NCBI GenBank assembly: GCA_003445095.1 | Contig: DLVS01000168.1 | Location: 1-10,708, forward strand | Reading direction: 5' to 3' | Origin: Verrucomicrobiales bacterium | GTDB taxonomy: Bacteria; Verrucomicrobiota; Verrucomicrobiia; Limisphaerales; UBA9464 | Length of the DNA: 10,708 bases | Part shown: piece after piece, positions 1 through 7,193 of the stretch | How positions within the stretch are numbered: the stretch's first letter is position 1 | Layout of the letters: each line of letters begins with the position of its first letter | Position numbers and translations under genes: made by a program | Notes under the pieces: generated by a model | Seen by the model: only the letters and a program-made list of their open reading frames with translations | Told to the model about the DNA's origin: nothing | Database searches by the model: none

Positions 1-1
1 C

Positions 2-475
2 GCTGACAGTACACCCGTGGTGCCCACGACCGCCGGGACTGACGCCACGCCCACCCGCGCTGAGCCCGTTTCCGCTGAACCAACGTCAACGCCAGCAGCG
101 CCTGCCCGGGTAACATCAAAACCGGATTCCACGACTATCGCCCCACTTCCTCCCCTCCCGGTCGGTTCTCCGCGCGCGCTAGCAGCCCAACCCCGAACGA
201 CCCCTCGGCCAAGCATTCCCGAGCCGGCGCCGATTCCTCGTTACGTTGTTCGCGAGGGATTCGTCGAGCGAACCGTCAGTCCCCAGGCACCCACCGACTA
301 CGAACTCCGGGGCGGTTTTTACCGCGAAGGCCTCATCAATTATCTGCTGTTGGAACCGCAGAAGGATCTTCGCAAATTCTCCGGAAAACGGGTAATGGCC
401 AGCGGGTTCGAGTATTCCGACAGCCGCTGGCCAACCCCGGTTCTGAAGATTCAGGACATTCAATTGATGCCTTAG
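2..475 (+). CDS. Hypothetical Pro/Thr-rich protein, C-terminal part (5' end outside window)
   Basis: The reading frame is open from the window edge to the TAG at 473-475, so the true start probably lies upstream. A GTG at 17 is the first internal start-like codon, but there is no reason to prefer it. The visible N-terminal half is low-complexity sequence rich in Pro, Thr, Ala and Ser, which looks like a disordered linker. From about nt 240 the composition changes to an ordered segment of about 75 residues, beginning PRYVVREGFVERT and containing SPQAPTDYEL, INYLL and then FSGKRVMASGFEYSDSRWPTPVLKIQDI. This alternation of strands resembles a small OB- or SH3-like beta barrel that I associate with short exported verrucomicrobial proteins of unknown role. 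That link is from memory and the fold is inference. The gene ends 11 bases before folD and probably shares its transcript. No function can be assigned. Confidence 0.7.
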   Translation, partial: ADSTPVVPTTAGTDATPTRAEPVSAEPTSTPAAPARVTSKPDSTTIAPLPPLPVGSPRALAAQPRTTPRPSIPEPAPIPRYVVREGFVERTVSPQAPTDYELRGGFYREGLINYLLLEPQKDLRKFSGKRVMASGFEYSDSRWPTPVLKIQDIQLMP

Positions 476-479
476 GTGG
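474..479 (+). promoter_or_regulatory. Ribosome binding site of folD, overlapping the upstream stop codon
   Basis: AGGTGG lies 7 bases before the folD ATG at 487 and matches the Shine-Dalgarno core AGGAGG at five of six positions. Its first two bases are the last two of the TAG of the preceding gene. Ribosomes finishing the upstream gene would therefore uncover or reuse this site, which points to co-translation of the two genes. It is the clearest ribosome binding site in the window. Most other genes here lack a recognisable one. Confidence 0.6.
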
Positions 480-486
480 CACGGCA

Positions 487-1380
487 ATGGACAACCTGAT
501 CGATGGGCGAGCCATTGCGGGCGAAATCCAAGCCGAGACCGCCGCCCGCGTCATTCGTCTCAAAGCGGGTGGAATAACGCCGGGCTTAGTGTTCATCCGC
601 GTGGGTGAGGACCCGGCGTCGCAAGTGTACGTCGCGATGAAGCAAAAGCGCGCGACCGAAGTGGGGATTCGCTCGGAGACCAAAGTCCTTCCTCAAAACA
701 CGACTACGGCGGAGTTGTTGAAACTCATCGACCAATTCAACGCGGATTCGACGTGCCACGGAATTCTGGTGCAGGCGCCGCTTCCCTCCCCGATCGATGC
801 CCCTGCGGTCTATTCGCAAGTCACCGCTACCAAGGACGTGGATGGTTTTCATCCGCTCAATGTCGGAAAGCTCATGTTGGGCGATCCCTCGGGCTTTGTT
901 CCATGCACGCCCGCAGGGATTCACGAATTACTCATTCGATATCGGATCCCAGTCAATGGGGCCGAAGTCGTAGTGCTGGGGCGGGGGAATATTGTCGGCA
1001 AACCGATGGCCGCGATTCTCCTCCAAAAAGGACGCCAGGCAAATGCCACCGTCACCGTTTGCCATAGCGGCACCCGCGACGTGACTTCCCATTGCCAACG
1101 CGCTGATATCCTCATCGCCGCGATGGGTGTCCCGGAGTTTGTGCGAGCTCACATGATCAAACCCGGAGCCACGGTGATCGATGTAGGCGTCAATCGAGTG
1201 ATCGATCCGACGAGTAAGTCCGGCACGAAATTAGTGGGGGATGTCGCCTTCTCGGAGGTGCAGCCGAAGGCCGGTCGGATCACTCCGAACCCTGGAGGCG
1301 TCGGTCCGATGACGATTGCGATGTTATTGGCGAACACCGTCCGAGCGGCGGAGCAGTCGGTCGGTATGGGCCGAGCGTGA
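487..1380 (+). CDS. folD: Bifunctional methylenetetrahydrofolate dehydrogenase/cyclohydrolase FolD
   Basis: FolD is a cytoplasmic enzyme that interconverts 5,10-methylene-THF, 5,10-methenyl-THF and 10-formyl-THF using NADP, supplying one-carbon units for purine and formyl-methionine synthesis. At 297 residues it has the usual family length. Family active-site residues are all visible at the expected spacing: Tyr48 and Lys52 in SQVYVAMKQK, Gln96 in GILVQAPLP, and Asp119 in KDVDGFHP. The nucleotide-binding loop is GRGNIVGKP (165-173), and the C-terminal signature is PGGVGPMTIAMLLANT. Three small departures from the common consensus are present: QAPLP instead of QLPLP, Gly167 where Ser is usual in GRSxxVGxP, and PNPGG instead of PVPGG. 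None touches the Tyr/Lys/Gln/Asp set, so activity is expected. The ATG at 487 is supported by a good ribosome binding site 7 bases upstream. It follows the hypothetical gene closely and precedes ilvD by 72 bases. Confidence 0.97.
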   Translation: MDNLIDGRAIAGEIQAETAARVIRLKAGGITPGLVFIRVGEDPASQVYVAMKQKRATEVGIRSETKVLPQNTTTAELLKLIDQFNADSTCHGILVQAPLPSPIDAPAVYSQVTATKDVDGFHPLNVGKLMLGDPSGFVPCTPAGIHELLIRYRIPVNGAEVVVLGRGNIVGKPMAAILLQKGRQANATVTVCHSGTRDVTSHCQRADILIAAMGVPEFVRAHMIKPGATVIDVGVNRVIDPTSKSGTKLVGDVAFSEVQPKAGRITPNPGGVGPMTIAMLLANTVRAAEQSVGMGRA

Positions 1381-1452
1381 AGTGCGTGATTCGACGCGCC
1401 CTGAACCCTCGCCTTGTTCGCAACCGACGGTTCCCGCAATCTCTTCGAAAAC

Positions 1453-3174
1453 ATGAGTAAGAAAACCGCCTCTCGTTCTGCCAAATCGACCGCTGCCAAT
1501 CAGCGCGCCTTTTCTTCCATCGTGGTTGATGGCATCGAACGCGCGCCTAGTCGCGGGATGCTTTACGCCACGGGCTTCAAGAAAGAGGATTTCAAAAAAT
1601 CACAAGTCGGGGTGGCGTCAACCTGGAGCATGGTCACCCCGTGTAATATGCACATTGACCAGTTGGCAGTCAGTGTTGCGCAAGGCATCACCGAGGCCGG
1701 CGGCAAGGCGGTGGTGTTCAACACCATCACGATTAGCGACGGCATTTCGATGGGCACCGAGGGCATGAAGTATTCACTCGTGTCGCGTGAAGTGATCGCA
1801 GACTCGATTGAAACCGTCGTGGGGTGCCAGGGATTTGATGGCTTCGTCGCGCTCGGAGGCTGCGACAAAAACATGCCCGGTTGCGTCATGGCGATGGGCC
1901 GGCTCAATCGACCCAGCATTTTCGTCTATGGCGGCACGATTCTTCCCGGGGAACTGAGCGGCTGCGACGTGGATCTCGTGAACATCTTCGAAGCCGTTGG
2001 CAAAAACGCGGCGGGAAAGATGACGGCGGAAGAGGTCGAGCAAGTCGCCGAGGTCGCCGTCCCCGGTGCCGGATCCTGCGGTGGCATGTACACCGCGAAC
2101 ACCATGGCCAGCGCCATTGAGGCCCTGGGCCTGAGCCTCCCCAATTCATCGGCCCAGGCCGCCATCTCTAACGACAAAACACGGGACTGCGAACAAGCGG
2201 GAACCGCGGTGTTGCACCTGATCAAGCGTGGAATCAAACCCCGGGATATCATGACCCGCGAGGCGTTTGAAAATGCGATGACGCTCGTAATCGCGCTTGG
2301 CGGTTCAACCAACGCCGTGATGCACCTAATCGCGATGGCCCATAGCGCCGGAGTGAAACTAACCATCGATGACTGGACCCGCGTCGGTAAACGCGTGCCC
2401 GTGCTCGCTGACCTTAAGCCTTCCGGCAAATACGTAATGGCTCGCCTGGTGGAGATCGGCGGCACCGTGCCGCTGATGAAGCAACTCCTCGATGAAGGGT
2501 TGCTCAACGGCGACGTAATGACGGTGACCGGAAAGACGATGCGCCAAAATCTCAAAGGTGCGCCGCCGTATCCCGCGGGTCAGGAAATTGTCCGCAGCTT
2601 CGACAATCCGATCAAGCCCACGAGTCACTTGGTCGTTTTCCGTGGCAACCTTTGTCCCGGCGGCGCGGTCGGAAAAATCTCCGGTAAGGAGGGCCTTCAG
2701 TTTAGCGGTAAGGCCATCGTGTTCGAGCGCGAAGAGGACGCGCTGCAAGGCATTCTCACCGGCAAAGTGAAGGCGGGTCATGTGATCATCATCCGTGGTG
2801 AGGGTCCCAAAGGGGGCCCCGGCATGCGTGAAATGTTGAGTCCGACCAGCGCGATCATGGGTAAAGGGCTGGGCAAGGAGGTTGCGCTTATTACCGACGG
2901 GCGTTTCAGCGGTGGCTCACACGGTTTCGTCATCGGCCACGTGACACCCGAGGCCTTTGACGGGGGCGCAATCGCGGTGGTGAAGAACGGAGACTTGATC
3001 ACGATCGACGCCGAGAAGCGCGCTATTACTTTAGAAATCTCCGCCCGCGACCTCGACACCCGGCTGCGTCAATGGCAGCAGCCCAAACCCAACTATCGCC
3101 GCGGTGTTCTCGCAAAGTATGCGGCCCTCGTGAGTTCCGCGAGTGAGGGCGCCGTGACCGATCTCGCGTTGTAA
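1453..3174 (+). CDS. ilvD: Dihydroxyacid dehydratase IlvD
   Basis: IlvD is an iron-sulfur enzyme that dehydrates 2,3-dihydroxy-isovalerate and 2,3-dihydroxy-3-methylvalerate to the 2-keto acids that become valine, leucine, isoleucine and pantothenate. From the ATG at 1453 it has 573 residues, fitting the shorter IlvD branch rather than the roughly 616-residue Escherichia coli type. The three cluster cysteines are Cys64 (TPCNMH), Cys137 ([10 protein letters not shown]) and Cys209 ([15 protein letters not shown]). Asp96 in SDGISMG, with Asp138 and Lys139, matches the Mg-binding set, Lys139 being the residue carbamylated in the family. The C-terminal GRFSGGSHG motif (483-491) holds the serine thought to act as catalytic base. 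The first 17 or so residues are a Lys/Ser/Ala-rich extension before the core begins. A TTG at 1414 would add 13 residues unlike the family, so ATG 1453 is preferred, although no clear Shine-Dalgarno sequence precedes it. No other ilv or leu gene is present in the window. Confidence 0.97.
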   Translation: MSKKTASRSAKSTAANQRAFSSIVVDGIERAPSRGMLYATGFKKEDFKKSQVGVASTWSMVTPCNMHIDQLAVSVAQGITEAGGKAVVFNTITISDGISMGTEGMKYSLVSREVIADSIETVVGCQGFDGFVALGGCDKNMPGCVMAMGRLNRPSIFVYGGTILPGELSGCDVDLVNIFEAVGKNAAGKMTAEEVEQVAEVAVPGAGSCGGMYTANTMASAIEALGLSLPNSSAQAAISNDKTRDCEQAGTAVLHLIKRGIKPRDIMTREAFENAMTLVIALGGSTNAVMHLIAMAHSAGVKLTIDDWTRVGKRVPVLADLKPSGKYVMARLVEIGGTVPLMKQLLDEGLLNGDVMTVTGKTMRQNLKGAPPYPAGQEIVRSFDNPIKPTSHLVVFRGNLCPGGAVGKISGKEGLQFSGKAIVFEREEDALQGILTGKVKAGHVIIIRGEGPKGGPGMREMLSPTSAIMGKGLGKEVALITDGRFSGGSHGFVIGHVTPEAFDGGAIAVVKNGDLITIDAEKRAITLEISARDLDTRLRQWQQPKPNYRRGVLAKYAALVSSASEGAVTDLAL

Positions 3175-3215
3175 CATCGCTTGACCCGCCCCGGATGCAT
3201 CAACACTTTGGCAGC

Positions 3216-4667
3216 ATGTCACGAAAGGCGCTGGTAACTGTTGTCGCCTGCCTCGCAGCGTTCGCGCTCCAGGCAGGCTCGCCCGAACGATCGGTCGTTC
3301 AGATCTTCACCTTCAGCCAAGCACCGGACTACGACGCTCCGTGGCGTTTCGATTCGGTGCGACGATCGGGCGGCTCAGGATTCGTCATCAAGGGTCGGCG
3401 CATCATGACTAACGCCCACGTCATCGCATGGGCCAAACAAGTGCTCGTTCGGCGTTTTCAGGATCCACGGCCGTACCAAGCGCGAGTGGCCTTCGTCGGG
3501 AACGATTGCGACCTAGCGTTGCTCGAAGTCGAGGACCCGGCGTTTTTCGATGGCATTGAACCGTTGGAATTCGGCGAGCTCCCAGCCGTCCGGTCTACGG
3601 TGGTGACTTACGGTTATCCGGCCGGCGGTGAACAAATCTCCTATACCCGCGGCGTTGTCTCACGAATCGAGGTGCAAAACTACGTGCATTCCGGCCACCG
3701 CTCGCTCTTGGCAGTTCAAACTGACGCGGCCATCAATCCTGGGAACAGCGGTGGGCCGGTGCTACAGGATGACAAGGTGGTGGGCGTGTCGTTTCAAGGG
3801 ATTCCCGGGCTCGAAAACGCAGGATTCTTCATTCCCACGGAGGTCATTCAACATTTCCTCAAGGACGTCGATGACGGGAAGTACGACGGCTTTCCGCTGG
3901 CTGGTATCCGGCTCGTACCGCTGCAGAATCCGGCGTACCGAAAGTATTTGGGCTTATCGGATATGTCAGCCGGCGCTCGCGTCGACAGTCTGCTATCCGG
4001 CAGCACGGCGGAAAAAGTGCTCAAGCCCGATGACGTGCTCCTCGAAGTCGGAGGACTGAAGGTCGGAAGCGACGGCACCGTGTTGTACCGCGACAATCGG
4101 GTGGCAGTTTCCTCCGCCTTCCAGATGCCGCAAAGTGGCGAAACGATTAAGTTGAAGATTCTACGCGACCGGCAACCGATGGAGCTCGAACTGCCGGTTG
4201 CCGTGTTCGAGGGAGACAAGCTGGCCGGAAACCAGTACGAAGCGCCGCCCCGTTATTACGTTAACGGCGGTCTGGTGTTCACGTCGCTGAGCGCGGATTA
4301 CTTGCGCACCCTGGGACGAGATCGTAACGACGATGCCACTTCAACCTTGGTTTACGAGCTGTACTACCGACGCAGCGAGGATCCGGACAAAGTCAGACCC
4401 GAACCTGTCGTCCTCGCCGCTACGCTAGCCCATCCGGTGAATGCCGACCTCGACGTCCGTAGCCGGATGATGGTCAACAAAATCAACGGCATTCGCATTG
4501 AGCGTTTAGAAGATGTCATTCGCGCCTTCGAAGAGAACCAGGGAAAACAACACGTGATCGAGTTTGCCGGTCGCGGAGCGATTGAATCCCTGGACCGTGA
4601 GGCCGCGGCCGCCGCGACGGCGGAGATTTTGAAAACCTACGGAATCACTTCAGATCGACGCCTATGA
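3216..4667 (+). CDS. Exported two-PDZ trypsin-like serine protease, Deg9/HtrA-like, catalytically intact
   Basis: This is a likely periplasmic endopeptidase of the S1C (HtrA/Deg) family. From ATG 3216 it has 483 residues and opens with a signal peptide (MSRK, hydrophobic stretch ALVTVVACLAAFAL, likely cleavage after LQA). An in-frame ATG at 3195 would add seven residues, and neither start has a clear ribosome binding site. The triad is complete: His68 in MTNAHV, Asp99 in NDCDLALLEV and Ser178 in NPGNSGGP. The substrate-loop stretch GYPAGGEQISYTRGVVSRIE and the overall layout resemble plant Deg9-type proteases more than DegP. A first PDZ domain spans about 228-325 (SAGARVDSLL, KPDDVLLEVGG, IKLKILRDRQ). 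A second PDZ-like domain spans about 348-455 (YYVNGGLVFTSL, VNKINGIRIERLEDVI). It overlaps the next gene, a paralogue, by 4 bases, implying coordinated synthesis. Substrate and trigger are unknown. The Deg9 comparison is from memory of the family. Confidence 0.88.
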   Translation: MSRKALVTVVACLAAFALQAGSPERSVVQIFTFSQAPDYDAPWRFDSVRRSGGSGFVIKGRRIMTNAHVIAWAKQVLVRRFQDPRPYQARVAFVGNDCDLALLEVEDPAFFDGIEPLEFGELPAVRSTVVTYGYPAGGEQISYTRGVVSRIEVQNYVHSGHRSLLAVQTDAAINPGNSGGPVLQDDKVVGVSFQGIPGLENAGFFIPTEVIQHFLKDVDDGKYDGFPLAGIRLVPLQNPAYRKYLGLSDMSAGARVDSLLSGSTAEKVLKPDDVLLEVGGLKVGSDGTVLYRDNRVAVSSAFQMPQSGETIKLKILRDRQPMELELPVAVFEGDKLAGNQYEAPPRYYVNGGLVFTSLSADYLRTLGRDRNDDATSTLVYELYYRRSEDPDKVRPEPVVLAATLAHPVNADLDVRSRMMVNKINGIRIERLEDVIRAFEENQGKQHVIEFAGRGAIESLDREAAAAATAEILKTYGITSDRRL

Positions 4668-6148
4668 TTCACCGCTTCTTCTGCCTCAGTCCTTCGTTGG
4701 TGTTGCTGCTGCTCCTGGGGTTCTCCGTCCAGGCCGCGGAAACCAACGGATGGGATAAGTCACTGGTAACGATCGAAGTTACGTTCAAGGACTACGACTA
4801 TTTTCAGCCGTGGAACAAACCCACGCGCTCGATTCGCAAGCATGGACTGGTCGTGGGAGACCGCGAAGTGCTCACCACTGCTCAATCGCTTCCGTCTCAA
4901 ACTCTCGTTCGCCTGCAGAAGGGCGGACGCGGCAAATGGTACACCGGGAAGGTCACGTGGATGGACCCTCACGTGGATTTGGCGCTCGTAACGACGGACG
5001 ACGCGGCTTTCTGGGATGGTCTCAAGCCGGTCGAGTTCGCGGAAGTCGTGCCCTCAGGGCCGGACTTCAATCTGCTCCGCTGGCGGGATGGCAATCTGGA
5101 ATCTCGCCGGGTGGAATTCAGTAAGTTCAGCGTCGGTGAGAGTGCGCTCAGTTTCGCGCCCCGCTTGAACCTCGAGGTCAATACCGAGCTCGCCGGCCTA
5201 GGGTGGGCCGAAGCCGTCACGTTCGACGGAAAGGTCGTTGGGCTCACGGAGTCAAAGTCCGGTAACACCTGTACGGTCATTCCCGCATCGTTGATTCGCC
5301 GTGTCCTCGCGGCTCATCGTGCCGGAAACTATCGCGGACTCGGCTATTTCGACTTCACCTGGCAGTCAGGAGAAAACCCAGCGACACTTGAGTTCCTCAA
5401 ACTTTCAGGCCCACCGCGTGGAGCCGTCGTCATAGAAGTCCAGAATCGTCCCGGGGTGCCGTCCGTTTTGAAGCCTCGCGATATTCTCTTAGAGGTCGAT
5501 GGCTTCCCGGTGGATGTTGAGGGCGATTATGTGGATCCCGACTACGGGCATCTGATCCTCGAGAACTTGGCGACACGCTCCCGGTTCGCCGGCGACACGG
5601 TGCCTCTGAAGATTTGGCGGGACGGCCAAGAAATGACGATCAATTATACGCTTCCGGCCGCGAATTACGCGGATGAACTCGTGCCCCGCCAGGCCTTCGG
5701 ACACGACCCAGATTACGTCGTTGCGGGAGGCCTGGTATTCCAACCGCTCGATCAACCCTTCCTCCGCGCCTGGGGAGACGACTGGAAACGACGATCGCCG
5801 TTTCGGCTTCAATTCTACCAATCGGAACACCCTTCAACGAATCGCCCGTCACTGGTGATGCTAAGCACCGTGCTGCCCGACCCGATCAACCTCGGGTACC
5901 AAGACGCTCGTTTCCTCGTGTTGGACCAAGTGAACGGTCGGCGCATCTCTACCTTGACCGATCTGACGGCGGCGCTGAAGGAGCCGAAAGAAGGTCTCCA
6001 CCGCTTCGAGTTTATGCGCGGCGACTCGTTGCAGCGCATTCTGCTCGACGCACCGTCTTTGGACGAAGCCACTCGGCGCGTTTTGGAACGCTACGGGATT
6101 CCGGCGTCGGAACACCTGACGGGGCCCTCTGGTTCAGGTAAAAGTTGA
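4664..6148 (+). CDS. Exported Deg9-like pseudoprotease paralogue with two PDZ-type domains
   Basis: This 494-residue protein is collinear with the preceding protease but appears catalytically dead. A signal peptide is clear (MIHR, then LVLLLLLGF, likely cleavage after VQA, residue 24). The protease-like domain spans about 29-215. Aligned to the neighbour, catalytic His becomes Gln74 (LTTAQSL against MTNAHVI), Asp105 is kept in HVDLALV, and catalytic Ser becomes Trp181. The NPGNSGG oxyanion loop is replaced by AGLGWAE with no gap needed, and the GYP loop is also lost. PDZ1 is well kept (about 245-330: LKPRDILLEVDG, PLKIWRDGQE), as is PDZ2 (about 350-455: YVVAGGLVFQPL, LDQVNGRRISTLTDL). The tail RRVLERYGIPASEHL matches the neighbour's EILKTYGITSDRRL. 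The frame is open and undamaged, so this is an intact gene rather than a pseudogene. Its ATG overlaps the upstream TGA (ATGA, 4664-4667). A regulatory or scaffolding partner role is inferred. No enzyme activity is predicted. Confidence 0.85.
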   Translation: MIHRFFCLSPSLVLLLLLGFSVQAAETNGWDKSLVTIEVTFKDYDYFQPWNKPTRSIRKHGLVVGDREVLTTAQSLPSQTLVRLQKGGRGKWYTGKVTWMDPHVDLALVTTDDAAFWDGLKPVEFAEVVPSGPDFNLLRWRDGNLESRRVEFSKFSVGESALSFAPRLNLEVNTELAGLGWAEAVTFDGKVVGLTESKSGNTCTVIPASLIRRVLAAHRAGNYRGLGYFDFTWQSGENPATLEFLKLSGPPRGAVVIEVQNRPGVPSVLKPRDILLEVDGFPVDVEGDYVDPDYGHLILENLATRSRFAGDTVPLKIWRDGQEMTINYTLPAANYADELVPRQAFGHDPDYVVAGGLVFQPLDQPFLRAWGDDWKRRSPFRLQFYQSEHPSTNRPSLVMLSTVLPDPINLGYQDARFLVLDQVNGRRISTLTDLTAALKEPKEGLHRFEFMRGDSLQRILLDAPSLDEATRRVLERYGIPASEHLTGPSGSGKS

Positions 6149-6247
6149 TCCGCCAGGGAGCGGCGCCGGCCCTTACGGCTGGGCGCGCACAAACAAAAAT
6201 TTCAGCCGCAGCCCGGAACTTGGCCTGGTGGAAGTTCGGCGGTCGCG

Positions 6248-7171
6248 GTGGAATGCGCTGGGAACTACAACTCGCCAGTGAAAGCGGTCAGCAAGCCCTT
6301 CGTTCAACCAGGCAGACTCAATCTTTGGCTGTTCCCCGAACTCCGGCAACGCGGGCGCGTTACCATTGCGCTCGCCACTCCCCTGTTTGTTTACGCCGCC
6401 GTGATGATGGGCGAAATGTTCCTGCTGCGAAGCTGGCTCATCGGGTGGTCGATCGCCCGAAGTCTCACCTTGGCCTTTACGCTCGCCCTTGTTTTTGGTC
6501 TCGGGCTTTGGGCGTTCATCGAAGCGTTGCTGTGGGTCTCGCGGCATTCGCAACGAGTACTCGAACTGGGACCCAAACGCCTCCGCTTTCGTCCGCCCCG
6601 CTGGGTCAGCCTGTCTTGGGATCGACTGCAGTCGGTAGTCTTTGAACCGGCGCATTTCGCCAATGAGGCCGCCCGAATAACGCTTGAATACGTCCCCGTC
6701 CGTCGAGCGAAGCGGACACGGTCGTGGAGTTTACTGCTTACGGATTCCGACGAAATTGACCGACTGGCTTCGGAACTGGAGTGCCTCCGTCGTTCGCCAG
6801 ACCTTGAGTTCGACATTGTGAAGATGGCTGAACCGCGCCCACCGACCCCGGCTGGCTCCGTTCCACGGATGGGCGTATGGATCCTGGTCGCCTCGCTTTG
6901 GTGCTTTACTCACGGTTTTCCGCTTTTAGGGGTTGGCCTACTCGGAGGCCACGGCACCTCAGAATCGCCGTCGTCTAGTCGCCTCGAAATTTCACCGGAG
7001 CGCCGAGAGCAAGTCGGAAGATTTTTACTTCACCATTTCTCCACGATCGAAGAATTCCAGCGAGCTTTGATTGCGGGGGGCGGGGCCCTTACCGCCTTGG
7101 CCGCAGTTTTGTTTTTTGCTGCCGATCAGTTCAACCGCAATACCGATTCGAAAAAGGTTAATCCACGCTAA
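6248..7171 (+). CDS. Hypothetical four-helix membrane protein with a possible PH-like cytosolic domain
   Basis: I do not recognise this protein. From GTG 6248 it has 307 residues. Hydrophobic segments lie near 38-58, 66-97, 207-233 and 273-292, giving two N-terminal and two C-terminal membrane helices. The soluble stretch between them (about 100-190) begins LELGPKRLRFRPPRWVSLSWDRLQSVVFEP and ends with an amphipathic helix around EIDRLASELECLRR. That order of strands followed by one helix recalls bacterial PH-like domains; this is inference only. A Ser/Gly-rich loop (232-244) follows helix 3. The start is uncertain: no ATG exists before residue 53, which is already inside helix 1. GTG 6248 and GTG 6278 are the realistic choices, and neither has a convincing Shine-Dalgarno sequence. 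The frame is the same as that of the upstream pseudoprotease and is open from just after its TGA. It converges on kup. Confidence 0.7.
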   Translation: MECAGNYNSPVKAVSKPFVQPGRLNLWLFPELRQRGRVTIALATPLFVYAAVMMGEMFLLRSWLIGWSIARSLTLAFTLALVFGLGLWAFIEALLWVSRHSQRVLELGPKRLRFRPPRWVSLSWDRLQSVVFEPAHFANEAARITLEYVPVRRAKRTRSWSLLLTDSDEIDRLASELECLRRSPDLEFDIVKMAEPRPPTPAGSVPRMGVWILVASLWCFTHGFPLLGVGLLGGHGTSESPSSSRLEISPERREQVGRFLLHHFSTIEEFQRALIAGGGALTALAAVLFFAADQFNRNTDSKKVNPR

Positions 7172-7193
7172 TCTCCCCCTACCGGCCCAAAAG

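Noticed and set aside
1..12. CGCTGACAGTAC at the left edge recurs near 9509-9520, suggesting a repeat pair.
   Set aside because: A shared 12-mer is expected by chance in about 10 kb of sequence. The similarity does not extend, and the second copy lies inside the GH13 coding region.
3181..3209. TTGACC with a spaced CACTTT as a possible promoter before the active protease.
   Set aside because: The -10 match is poor and the arrangement would leave an almost leaderless transcript. Transcription from ilvD is as likely.
6122..6148. The pseudoprotease ends in GPSGSGKS, a perfect match to the Walker A pattern GxxxxGK[ST].
   Set aside because: It sits at the extreme C terminus immediately before the stop, with no following helix, Walker B or other NTPase motif, and the neighbouring paralogue has no such tail. 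It is most likely coincidence.
6166..6182. Possible hairpin CCGGCC-(5 bases)-GGCTGG after the pseudoprotease gene, a candidate terminator.
   Set aside because: One pair is a G-U wobble and no T-run follows on the + strand (the sequence after it is GC-rich and then A-rich). It does not fit an intrinsic terminator.
6145..6645. A + strand open frame overlapping the start of the membrane protein gene.
   Set aside because: It starts at TTG, is rich in Arg, Ala and Thr without domain features, and overlaps the frame that encodes convincing membrane helices.
7172..7193. Shared terminator between the convergent membrane protein and kup genes.
   Set aside because: Only 22 bases separate the stops, and no stem-loop with a T-run is visible on either strand.
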